From positions 1 through 33,336 of the forward strand of contig JAFDVU010000067.1 of the NCBI GenBank assembly GCA_018268835.1: a stretch of 33,336 nt of DNA. The letters are read 5' to 3'. This DNA comes from Acidobacteriota bacterium. Lineage in GTDB: Bacteria > Acidobacteriota > Terriglobia > Bryobacterales > Bryobacteraceae. Below, piece by piece: positions 16,280 to 23,802 of the stretch (positions within the stretch are counted from its first letter, which is position 1; each line of letters starts with the position of its first letter). Below the pieces are notes generated by a model, which saw only the letters and a list, made by a program, of their open reading frames with translations, had not been told where the DNA came from and made no database searches. Made by a program: the position numbers and the translations under genes.

Positions 16280-17458
16280 CTACTGCCCGTACGGCCGCGG
16301 CGATGTGCCCCGCGGCTCCGCCGGAATGTCGAAGCCCGCCATCGGATCCGGATGCGCCGGGTCGAACCGCGGCAGATCGTCGCGCAGATACTTCGCGAGT
16401 GGCAACTTCGCCTCGCGGATCCCCTCCGCCACGCACCTGGCCAGTTCATAACTGCCGTAGTTGTCGTGGTGCGTGGCATCCCCATCGGCGAACGCCTTCA
16501 CCGCTTCCGCCGGACCAAGCGCCTCGTAGAACACCTTGCTCATCGCGTTGAGATCGATCACCGGAACGTTCTCTTCCCTGCCCGTCTGCCGCACCGCCTC
16601 GGGATAATCGCCCAATGAGTTGGTGATTCTGCCCCCGGCATCGAACGTGCGGCGATTCATCGACGTGATCAGCACCGGAATCGCGCCGTGCTCCCGCGCC
16701 TGCCGGATGAAATCCTTGAGCGACTGCTTGTACGTGGTGAACGCGCCCACGCCCTCGCCGCGCTCCTTCTGATCGTTGTGTCCCATCTGGATCAGCAGCC
16801 AGTCGCCGGGTTGAATCACGCTCATCAGCTTGGCCAGCCTCCGCTCGCCCACGAACCCACGCAGCGATTCGCCGCTCTCACCGTGATTGGCCACCGCGAT
16901 ATCCGGCTGGAAGAAGGCCGTGATCATCTGGCCCCAACTGTTGTACGGCTCGCGCGGCTGGTCGGTGGACGTGGAATCGCCCGCGATGTAAACCGTCGGT
17001 ACCTTTGCCGGCTCCACGGTCAGCGACGCCACCGCGGGATGCGTGTTGGTGAACTCGAGTTCGATGGCTTCGTCCCACGCCGCCGCTTCCATGGTCTTCT
17101 CGCGGTCCTTGAGGCGCACTTCCCCGCCCTCGAACCCGGGCGTCCGCGTGTTCACGATGAACTCGCGGGTGACGAACTCGCCTGGCTTCGTGACCACCTT
17201 CTCAATCATGAGCCGGCGCAGTTCCGCCTTGATCGTGGTTACGGTCGCCGCCTGGCGATCGCCCAGCCTTACCGTGACCCGGTAGTTGCCCTCGCGCGGC
17301 ACCTTCACGGCGAAGTAACAGGGCGGCTGCGCACAGACGCTGCTGCCCGCGCCCGGCGTCCATCCCTCGCCGGCGATCGAATCGAAATGCTGCGCGCAGG
17401 CTACGCCGGCCGGCAGCAGCAGCAGTAATCGCAATCCGCGGAGCCACACCCGATTCAC
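16280..17458 (-). CDS. CE12-type rhamnogalacturonan acetylesterase (SGNH hydrolase)
   Basis: A 392-residue exported esterase that should remove acetyl groups from rhamnogalacturonan. After a signal peptide (VNRVWLRGLRLLLLLPAGVA, cut near CAQ) there is an N-terminal beta-domain of about 130 residues, then the SGNH core. Block I is GDSTSTD with Ser162, then the glycine block NHGESGESLRG, the Asn block MGHNDQK and the Asp/His pair Asp327-His330 in DATHHD. The order and spacing fit family CE12. The GTG start overlaps the stop of the upstream GH2 gene in GTGA (17455-17458), so translation is coupled. It is the last gene of the PL22-GH2-CE12 operon. The tail (IPAEPRGTSPRPYGQ) is low-complexity. Confidence 0.92.
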   Translation of the reverse strand: MNRVWLRGLRLLLLLPAGVACAQHFDSIAGEGWTPGAGSSVCAQPPCYFAVKVPREGNYRVTVRLGDRQAATVTTIKAELRRLMIEKVVTKPGEFVTREFIVNTRTPGFEGGEVRLKDREKTMEAAAWDEAIELEFTNTHPAVASLTVEPAKVPTVYIAGDSTSTDQPREPYNSWGQMITAFFQPDIAVANHGESGESLRGFVGERRLAKLMSVIQPGDWLLIQMGHNDQKERGEGVGAFTTYKQSLKDFIRQAREHGAIPVLITSMNRRTFDAGGRITNSLGDYPEAVRQTGREENVPVIDLNAMSKVFYEALGPAEAVKAFADGDATHHDNYGSYELARCVAEGIREAKLPLAKYLRDDLPRFDPAHPDPMAGFDIPAEPRGTSPRPYGQ

Positions 17459-19695
17459 GGCCGCACCTCGATCGCCGCCGTAACCGCCGGCAGTCCGGCC
17501 GATGACGCGGTCACCGACAGCCTTCCCGCGCCCGAGAGCTTCACAATCGCGATGCACGATCCGTCGAACACGCTGCGCTCGCTCGCCGCGAAGGGCTCCG
17601 GGCTCGCGACATCGGAGTTGTCCACCCCGATGATGCGGCCCGGCCCGGTAGCCCGAAATGCGATCCGGTTGTTCGCCTGCGGCGCCACCACGCCCGCGGC
17701 ATCGAGCACCCGCGCCGTGACAAAGACCACGTCGTCGTACCGCTCCGCGGTGAGCGCGAGTTTCGCGGGCGCGCCCGCCGTGCGCAGTTCGTCCCTCGGG
17801 CCGCCCCTGCACACCGCGGCGATCGTGCCCGGCGCGTAATCCACTTTCCAGTTGCGCGGCGAAGCGTCGGCGGGCAGCGGCTGCGCACCCAGCGATTTTC
17901 CATTCAGGGCCAGTTCCACTTCGCCGCAATTGCTGTACACCTCGACATTCTCCTGGTGCGGACCGCTCTCCCGCGGAGTCCAATCCGCGAACAGCGTGCG
18001 CGTCTCCCGCCGCGCGGCTTCGTACCCCGGATCCGTGGGCGGCACCTGACGCGGCGCCACCCGCCGCACAATCCTCACCACCGGGCTCTCGCTCCACCAA
18101 CTCGCGCGCTCCCACCCGATGGGTTTGATCGCGCCCGTCCGGTCCACCAGGCCCGACGAATTCGTCGTGTTCGGCCAGATGCGCGCCTCCCCCAGGTAGT
18201 CCACACCGGCCCAGAGGAACTGCCCGGCGTACGGCGGATTGTCGCGCAGCGCGAGCCATGCCTTACGGTCGTGCGTGGTCTCCGTGCCGATGATCTTGCG
18301 CGTAGGCTTTTGCGCGTGCGCCGCCAGAATCTCGTTCTCGCGATAATTCTGACCGACCACGTCCAGCAGGTCAGCGAGGCCGTCATCGTAATCGTGGCTC
18401 ACGTTGGGCCGGAAGAGCGCCTGCGTCACCGGACGCGTCGGGTCGTTGGCGTGGAAGACCTCCTCCAGTCCCTGGAGAATTTCCTTCGCCAGCGCGGCAT
18501 TCGGCGTATCGCGGATTTCGTTGCCGGCGCTATAGAGAATGATGCTCGGATGATTGCGGTCGCGCCGCACCGTATTGCGCGTATCGATGTGCGACCATTC
18601 GCGGAAATACAGGTGGTAGTCGTAGGGGTTCTTGGCCACGGTCCACTGGTCGAACATCTCGTCCATCACCAGGAAGCCCATGCGGTCGCAGAGGTCGAGG
18701 AACTCCGGCGCCGGCGGATTGTGCGCGGTGCGAACCGCGTTCACTCCGATCCTGCGCAGCGCCTCCAGCCTTCGCCGCCACACGCCGATCGGAATCGCCG
18801 TGCCTACCGCGCCGCCTTCTTCGTGCAGGCACGCGCCCTTGATCTTGAAGTTGCGCCCGTTGAGCCAGAAGCCAGTGTCCGCGTCGAAGCGCGCCTCGCG
18901 GAATCCGAACGCGACCGCGTCGGTGTCCAGCACCGCGCTGCCGTTCCGCACCTCCACCTTCGCGTCGTACATCGCGGGGGAATCCAGGTTCCACAGCTTC
19001 ACGCCCGGCACGGTGATCTCGCCCGCGAAGTCCGCCGACTTGCCCGGTGCAATCTCCCGCGCCGCCGCGTCCACCGCTTTGCCGGCTACGGTGAACCGCA
19101 CCGCCACGCGCCGCGGCGCGCCGGACTGGTTGACCACGCTGGTGCGCAGCCGCGCCGTGTTCTTCTCCGTGGTCACGAACGTCGCCCACTGCTCCACATG
19201 CACCGGATCGGTGACGATCAGTCGCACGTGCCGGTTGATCCCCGCGCCCGCATACCAGCGCGACGCCGGCTGCTTCGAATCGTCCACCCGCACCACGATG
19301 CGGTTGGGCGCCGCGCCGAACTTCGCCTGCGGCGTCAACTCGTAGCGGAAGCTCACGTACCCGTACGGACGCTTCCCCAGCGACACTCCGTTGAACAGCA
19401 CCTCGCTGTTCGCCATCACGCCGTCGAACTCGATGAACACGCGCTCTTTCGCGTACCCTGCGGGCAGCGTGAACGTCCTGGTGTACTCGCCCGATCCCGT
19501 ACGCAGCCACGCACCCGCGCCGCCCTCCGGCGCCGTGCGGTCGAACGCGCCACCGATGGCCCAATCGTGAGGCAGCGTCACCGGCTTGGGCGCGGCGCCA
19601 TCCTTCGCAAACTGCCAGCCCGTATCGAACGGTACGATCACGCGAGGCGCGGCCAACGCCGTCCCCGCAAACACCAACGCCCAGCCCAGCTTCAC
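17455..19695 (-). CDS. GH2 glycoside hydrolase (beta-galactosidase-like, exported)
   Basis: A 746-residue GH2 enzyme. Signal peptide VKLGWALVFAGTALA is followed by the sugar-binding jelly-roll (TLPHDWAIGGAFDRTAPEGG, FIEFDGVMANSEVLFNG), an immunoglobulin-like domain, the TIM barrel (KIKGACLHEEGG, GVNAVRTAHNPPAPEFLDLC) and further C-terminal beta-domains. Probable acid/base Glu393 is in SAGNEIRD and nucleophile Glu472 in IIGTETTHD. Its place between an oligogalacturonate lyase and a rhamnogalacturonan acetylesterase suggests removal of beta-galactose side chains from rhamnogalacturonan I; GH2 also includes beta-glucuronidases and mannosidases, so the sugar is inferred. The GTG start overlaps the preceding stop codon (19692-19695, GTGA), and its own stop overlaps the next start in the same way. 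Confidence 0.92.
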   Translation of the reverse strand: MKLGWALVFAGTALAAPRVIVPFDTGWQFAKDGAAPKPVTLPHDWAIGGAFDRTAPEGGAGAWLRTGSGEYTRTFTLPAGYAKERVFIEFDGVMANSEVLFNGVSLGKRPYGYVSFRYELTPQAKFGAAPNRIVVRVDDSKQPASRWYAGAGINRHVRLIVTDPVHVEQWATFVTTEKNTARLRTSVVNQSGAPRRVAVRFTVAGKAVDAAAREIAPGKSADFAGEITVPGVKLWNLDSPAMYDAKVEVRNGSAVLDTDAVAFGFREARFDADTGFWLNGRNFKIKGACLHEEGGAVGTAIPIGVWRRRLEALRRIGVNAVRTAHNPPAPEFLDLCDRMGFLVMDEMFDQWTVAKNPYDYHLYFREWSHIDTRNTVRRDRNHPSIILYSAGNEIRDTPNAALAKEILQGLEEVFHANDPTRPVTQALFRPNVSHDYDDGLADLLDVVGQNYRENEILAAHAQKPTRKIIGTETTHDRKAWLALRDNPPYAGQFLWAGVDYLGEARIWPNTTNSSGLVDRTGAIKPIGWERASWWSESPVVRIVRRVAPRQVPPTDPGYEAARRETRTLFADWTPRESGPHQENVEVYSNCGEVELALNGKSLGAQPLPADASPRNWKVDYAPGTIAAVCRGGPRDELRTAGAPAKLALTAERYDDVVFVTARVLDAAGVVAPQANNRIAFRATGPGRIIGVDNSDVASPEPFAASERSVFDGSCIAIVKLSGAGRLSVTASSAGLPAVTAAIEVRP

Positions 19696-20921
19696 TTGGC
19701 TTTCTCCACCTCGACCGCGAACGCGTACGTATCGCCGAACATATTCGAGCGGAACACGATCCATTTCTGATCGGGCGTGAAGCTCACGTTCGGCTCCAGA
19801 TGATAGTTGTGCTTGCTCATGTTCACGAGTCTTTCCGCGCGGAAGACGCCCGGCTGAACGAAGTCTTTCTCGTTGATCTCACCCTGAAACTGAATCCGCT
19901 CCGGGCGGAACAGGTAGATCCACTCTCCGTTTTTGGCGTGCGCCACCTGCCCCGGATCGCCGCCGTCGCCGCAAAAGAGCTTGCCGTCTGGCGACACGTT
20001 GAAGTGGATGCTCCACTCGTCGCGCTGCAGGTGATACTGGATCTTCTCGCCGGTTTCCACGTTGCGCCCCGCGACCCAGAAGTCCTCGCCGCGCGGCGTC
20101 TGCAGGTCAAACCAGATGTACTTGCCGTCGTGGCTCCAGAATTCGTGGCCGAAAATCTCTCCCGCCATCGTGCGCGTGTGGACCTTGGACAGTTGCGTCC
20201 CATCGGTGCGAATCGTCCAGATGCGGTCCACCTTGTGCCACGGCCCTTCATGGCAGAACATCAGCAGCGTGGGATCCGTGGGCGAAAACTCCAGGTGATT
20301 CAACCAGTCGTTGGAACGGTGGATCACTTTCACCTCGCCGCTCTTGAGGTTGATCGTAAACAGCGCCATCGGCAGGTGCGCCGCCCAGCGCTGCTCCATC
20401 ATCTGCCCCTTGTTCCGCGGCTGCACCAGCCGTTGCACTTGCGCGCCGCCGTTCTGCTGCCCGGGCTGCTGGTTATAGTCCAGACCGTCGCCTTCGATGT
20501 AGCTTCCCGCCGCCAGCGTCTCGTCCGCGTTGATGGTCGCGATCCCGCCGCGCCGCGGCATCTTGCCGATGTCCCGCGTCTGCAACGTGTCCACGTCCGT
20601 CGCAAATAACTCATCGCCGCGCAGGTAGTACACACTTTGCGTCTTGTGCCCGGTCACGACGATGCGCACCCTCCCCTTCACCACGCTGTGCGCCTTCCCG
20701 GTCGCCAATTCCAGCGCGCTGATGCCTTCCGGCGTGGTGTAGACCATCTCTTTCCCATCCGCCGTATACCCGTTTTGGTTGAAGTAGAGGCTGGCGCTGC
20801 CGGGTTCGTCGGTCAGCCGCACCACGCGATGCCCGGTGTCCGGATCGGTCCAACTCTTCGGCGGCGTCGCCGCTGAGAGAAAGAGCACACTGAGGACGAA
20901 GCACAAAACGACTCGGATCAT
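19692..20921 (-). CDS. ogl: PL22 oligogalacturonate lyase
   Basis: A 409-residue seven-bladed beta-propeller of the oligogalacturonide lyase family, which splits short (unsaturated) galacturonides into 4-deoxy-5-keto-uronate units. Matching segments are TDPDTGHRVVRLTDEPGSAS, LYFNQNGYTADGKEMVY, NHLEFSPTDPTLLMFCHEGP followed by WHKVDRIWTI, GHEFWSHDGKYIWFD, and NYHLEPNVSFTPDQKWIVF near the C-terminus; the conserved His residues in these blocks form the expected metal/catalytic site. Most described members are cytoplasmic, but this one has a clear Sec signal peptide (MIRVVLCFVLSVLFLSA), so it is probably periplasmic. The start at 20921 is fixed by that peptide and by a promoter 7 nt upstream. It leads the operon with GH2 and CE12. 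Confidence 0.92.
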   Translation of the reverse strand: MIRVVLCFVLSVLFLSAATPPKSWTDPDTGHRVVRLTDEPGSASLYFNQNGYTADGKEMVYTTPEGISALELATGKAHSVVKGRVRIVVTGHKTQSVYYLRGDELFATDVDTLQTRDIGKMPRRGGIATINADETLAAGSYIEGDGLDYNQQPGQQNGGAQVQRLVQPRNKGQMMEQRWAAHLPMALFTINLKSGEVKVIHRSNDWLNHLEFSPTDPTLLMFCHEGPWHKVDRIWTIRTDGTQLSKVHTRTMAGEIFGHEFWSHDGKYIWFDLQTPRGEDFWVAGRNVETGEKIQYHLQRDEWSIHFNVSPDGKLFCGDGGDPGQVAHAKNGEWIYLFRPERIQFQGEINEKDFVQPGVFRAERLVNMSKHNYHLEPNVSFTPDQKWIVFRSNMFGDTYAFAVEVEKAK

Positions 20922-20928
20922 GCTGCCA

Positions 20929-20957
20929 ATTCTGACGCCGCGCCAACCGCGCGTCAA
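20929..20957 (-). promoter_or_regulatory. Promoter of the PL22-GH2-CE12 operon (leaderless)
   Basis: On the minus strand, TTGACG (20957-20952), 17 bp, CAGAAT (20934-20929), then 7 nt to the ATG at 20921. Both hexamers match the consensus well for this window, and there is no Shine-Dalgarno. Confidence 0.6.
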
Positions 20958-21030
20958 ACGAAAACGCGCCGCGCACCGGAGTTTCGCAGAACAAAACCGC
21001 AATCCGCCGAATGTGCCGCTATCCAAACAA

Positions 21031-21059
21031 AACGCAACATTCCTACAGAAAGTTACGTT
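21031..21059. promoter_or_regulatory. Imperfect 29-bp palindrome, candidate operator
   Basis: Left arm AACGCAACATTC (21031-21042) and right arm GAAAGTTACGTT (21048-21059) are inverted repeats matching at 10 of 12 positions, separated by 5 nt (CTACA). The site lies just upstream of the -35 of the class II aldolase promoter, inside the 177-bp divergent region with the PL22 operon. Its size and symmetry suit a dimeric transcription factor; which one is unknown. Confidence 0.45.
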
Positions 21060-21064
21060 CTACG

Positions 21065-21092
21065 CTGACAAACAGCGCCGCCGCGGTACGAT
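21065..21092 (+). promoter_or_regulatory. Promoter of the class II aldolase gene (leaderless)
   Basis: CTGACA (21065-21070), 16 bp, TACGAT (21087-21092), then 6 nt to the ATG at 21099. No Shine-Dalgarno. Confidence 0.55.
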
Positions 21093-21098
21093 GAGTTC

Positions 21099-22394
21099 AT
21101 GCGTTCCGCCGTGAACTACATTCCGCCGCGCGACGAGATTCTGGATGCGATCCAGCGGATCTACCGGTACCGCATGACCACCACCAGCGGCGGCAACCTC
21201 TCCATCCGCGATGACAGCGGCGACATCTGGATCACTCCCGCCGGAATCGACAAGGGGACGCTGCGCCGCGAGGACATGGTCCGGGTCGCACCAGACGGCA
21301 AGACCGAAGGTCCGCACCGCCCCTCCAGCGAACTGCCCTTCCACCAGGAGATCTACCGTACACGTCCGGACATCCGCGGCATCGTGCACGCGCACCCGGT
21401 GGCGCTGGTCGCCTTCAGCCTGATCCACGACGTGCCCAACACGCGCCTGTTTCACCAGGCGCGCCACGTCTGCGGCGAAGCCGGCTTCGCGCCCTACGAA
21501 CTCCCGGGCAGCGCGGCGCTGGGCCGCAACGTGGCCGGCATTTTCAAGAACCTGTACGATTGCGTCCTGCTGGAAAACCACGGCGCGGTCACCGGCGGCG
21601 AATCGTTGCAGCAGGCCTTCCGCCGCTTCGAGACCCTGGAGTTCACCGGCAAGACCATCATCAAAGCGCGCCTCCTGGGCGACATCCGCTACCTCACCGA
21701 CGACGAAATCGCGCTCGCCTCCCGCCCCGCGACTTCCTGGAGCGGCTTCGTACACACCAACCCCACGTCGCGCGAAAAGGAACTGCGCGCCAACCTCGCC
21801 AGCTTCGTGCGCCGCGCCTACCGACAGCGCCTCTTCATCAGCACGCAGGGATCCTTTTCCGCGCGGCTCGACTCCGACAGCTTCCTGATCACTCCTTACC
21901 AGGAGGACCGCGGCACGCTCGATCCTGCCGACCTCGTCGTCGTGCGCGGCGACGAGTGCGAAGCCGGCGGCACGCCCAGCCGCGCCGCGCGCATCCACGC
22001 CGGCATCTATCGCCGGCATCCGGAAATCGGCGCGCTCATCAACGCCTACCCGGTGAACGCGACCGCGTTCGGCGTCACCGGCGCGCCGCTGGACAGCCGC
22101 ACCATCCCGGAAAGCTACATCGTGATCCGCCAGGTGACGCGCGTCCCCTTCGGACTGCAGTTCGAGGACGCCGCGGCCATGGCCGCGGAGATCTCGCCCC
22201 GTCGCCCCGCCGCGCTGCTTGAAAACGACGGCGTCCTCGTTGCCGGCGCCGACATCCTGCAGGCCTTCGACCGCCTGGAAGTGCTGGAATCCACCGCGGA
22301 GGCCATCATCAACACCTGCCCCATCGGCAAACTCGCGCCCATGCCCGAGGAAGCCACCCGCGAACTCGACCGCGTCTTCCTGAAGGAAGGGTAG
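21099..22394 (+). CDS. Tandem class II aldolase/adducin-domain protein with degenerate second domain
   Basis: A 431-residue cytoplasmic protein made of two class II aldolase/adducin-type domains. Domain 1 (about 5-215) has SGGNLS, ITPAG and the full catalytic/metal set: Glu78 in PSSELPFHQEIY, His97 and His99 in HAHP, His161 in ENHG. Members cleave fuculose-, rhamnulose- or ribulose-phosphates, or act as epimerases or decarboxylases. Domain 2 (about 225-425) keeps the fold (ITPYQEDRGTLDPADLVVV) but every key position is replaced: Glu to Ala296, His-x-His to Asn315-x-Tyr317, His to Asp377. It is probably a non-catalytic partner. Next to rhamnogalacturonan enzymes, a role in L-rhamnose or L-fucose breakdown is reasonable but unproven. 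It converges on the GH28 gene with a 3-bp gap. Confidence 0.88.
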   Translation: MRSAVNYIPPRDEILDAIQRIYRYRMTTTSGGNLSIRDDSGDIWITPAGIDKGTLRREDMVRVAPDGKTEGPHRPSSELPFHQEIYRTRPDIRGIVHAHPVALVAFSLIHDVPNTRLFHQARHVCGEAGFAPYELPGSAALGRNVAGIFKNLYDCVLLENHGAVTGGESLQQAFRRFETLEFTGKTIIKARLLGDIRYLTDDEIALASRPATSWSGFVHTNPTSREKELRANLASFVRRAYRQRLFISTQGSFSARLDSDSFLITPYQEDRGTLDPADLVVVRGDECEAGGTPSRAARIHAGIYRRHPEIGALINAYPVNATAFGVTGAPLDSRTIPESYIVIRQVTRVPFGLQFEDAAAMAAEISPRRPAALLENDGVLVAGADILQAFDRLEVLESTAEAIINTCPIGKLAPMPEEATRELDRVFLKEG

Positions 22395-22397
22395 CCG

Positions 22398-23714
22398 CTA
22401 CTTCACCGTCAGCTTGCTGCCGTCGGCGGTGTGCACGTTCACGTTGGTGAAGGTCCAGTCCTCGGTGTTCGCGATCGTGCCCGCGCCGGCGGCTTCGATA
22501 TCGATGTTCGTCAACGTGAAGTCCACCAGCGGCGCGTCCTTGTATGAACTCACCTGGAACGCGCGGCGCGCGCCGGTCGCCTTTACGTCCGAGATCCGTA
22601 CCTTGCGGAAGTGCGGCAGCCCCTTCTCCGGCGGGACCGGCTCTGTCAGCACCCGCCAGTACTCCGGATATTTCGTCATGCCTTCGGGGATCTTCGCGTA
22701 GCTGTACGCCGGGTTCCAGTTGAGCGTGACGCTGATCGGTGTCGCCACGCCGGACATCTCCACGTGCCGGATCACGATGTTCTCGATCGTCCCCCCACGC
22801 GTGCTCGCGCTCTTAAAGAGGATGCCCGCCGGCGCGCCGCTCATCACCTTCAGCCCGTCCACTTCGATATCGCGGATGCCGCCCGAAGTCTCGCTGCCGA
22901 TCGTCACCCCCGCCGCCCCGGCGATCACGGTATTGTCGCGGATCATGACCTTCTCGGTGGGACGGTTCACCCGCAGCCCGTCCGCATCGCGCCCGGCCTT
23001 CAGGCAGATCGCATCGTCATTGCACTCGATGCTGCAATGCGACACCGTCACCTCGCGCGAGGAATCGATATCGATGCCGTCGGTGGAAGGCCCGCGCCCA
23101 TCCGTGTTGTTGCGGATGGTGAGTCCGTCCACCGTCACCTGCGCGGAGTAGCAAATGTGCACCGTCCAGAAGCCTGGGCGTTTCAGCGAGAGTCCCTTCA
23201 CTTCCACGTTGCGCGACTTATACACCTGGATCAGCCGCGGCCGGCGGCAATCGTAGTCCACGGCCCAGCGTATGCCCTTCGGCTCGTACTCCTCGCGCCG
23301 CATCTTCCAGTAGAGGTCCCACCACTGCTTGCCGTCGCCGTCCACCGTGCCCTCGCCCGTGAGCTTCACATCGGACTGCTCATAGACATTGATCAGCGCC
23401 GAGGGCCACACCATCTCGATCCCCGCGACGCGCGTGGGCATCATCGGGTAATCGGCGATGTCCTGCGCGCCGATCAGCGTCGCGCCCTTTTCCACACGGA
23501 ACTCGATCCCCGATTTCAGGAACACCGCGCCCGTGCGGTAGGTACCCGGCGGCACACTCACGGTGCCGCGCTCCTTCGCCGCGGCATCGATCGCCTTTTG
23601 GATCGCCGCCGTATCTGGCGTCGTGCCGTCGCCCTTCGCGCCGTACGCTCTCACGTCGAATACGGCCGCGTGCGCGGCGCCGGCCAGCAGCAGCAGGTTC
23701 ACGAGTAGCTTCAT
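22398..23714 (-). CDS. GH28 polygalacturonase-family glycoside hydrolase (exported)
   Basis: A 438-residue right-handed parallel beta-helix enzyme of family GH28, which hydrolyses alpha-1,4-galacturonan or the rhamnogalacturonan backbone. The N-terminal VFDVRAYGAKGDGTTPDTAA is the typical pectinase opening. The active-site blocks are STDGIDID, CNDDAICLKAG, GVTIGSETSGG (in place of the usual G-H-G block) and GILFKS (in place of R-I-K). The altered third and fourth blocks fit exo-acting or rhamnogalacturonan-active bacterial members better than endo-polygalacturonases. Signal peptide MKLLVNLLLLAGAAHA; the start at 23714 is chosen because it opens this peptide, and an extension to 23756 has no support. 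It lies 88 bp after the sulfatase stop codon on the same strand, so partial co-transcription is possible. Confidence 0.92.
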   Translation of the reverse strand: MKLLVNLLLLAGAAHAAVFDVRAYGAKGDGTTPDTAAIQKAIDAAAKERGTVSVPPGTYRTGAVFLKSGIEFRVEKGATLIGAQDIADYPMMPTRVAGIEMVWPSALINVYEQSDVKLTGEGTVDGDGKQWWDLYWKMRREEYEPKGIRWAVDYDCRRPRLIQVYKSRNVEVKGLSLKRPGFWTVHICYSAQVTVDGLTIRNNTDGRGPSTDGIDIDSSREVTVSHCSIECNDDAICLKAGRDADGLRVNRPTEKVMIRDNTVIAGAAGVTIGSETSGGIRDIEVDGLKVMSGAPAGILFKSASTRGGTIENIVIRHVEMSGVATPISVTLNWNPAYSYAKIPEGMTKYPEYWRVLTEPVPPEKGLPHFRKVRISDVKATGARRAFQVSSYKDAPLVDFTLTNIDIEAAGAGTIANTEDWTFTNVNVHTADGSKLTVK

Positions 23715-23723
23715 TCGCCCAAG

Positions 23724-23729
23724 AGATAA
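23724..23729 (-). promoter_or_regulatory. Possible -10 element of the GH28 gene
   Basis: Minus-strand TTATCT lies 9 nt before the ATG at 23714 with no Shine-Dalgarno. Read one base later it gives an extended form, TGT followed by TATCTC. No clear -35. Confidence 0.3.
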
Positions 23730-23802
23730 CACATCGCGGGAAAAATAGCCCGGCATCGCGGCGCAGGATTCGCCGCCGGCGTGCCGGTACGCGATGTCGC
23801 GC

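Noticed and set aside
17459..18259. In-frame upstream extension of the CE12 acetylesterase
   Set aside because: It would run out of frame through the GH2 gene and bury the signal peptide; the GTG at 17458 in the GTGA overlap is a better start.
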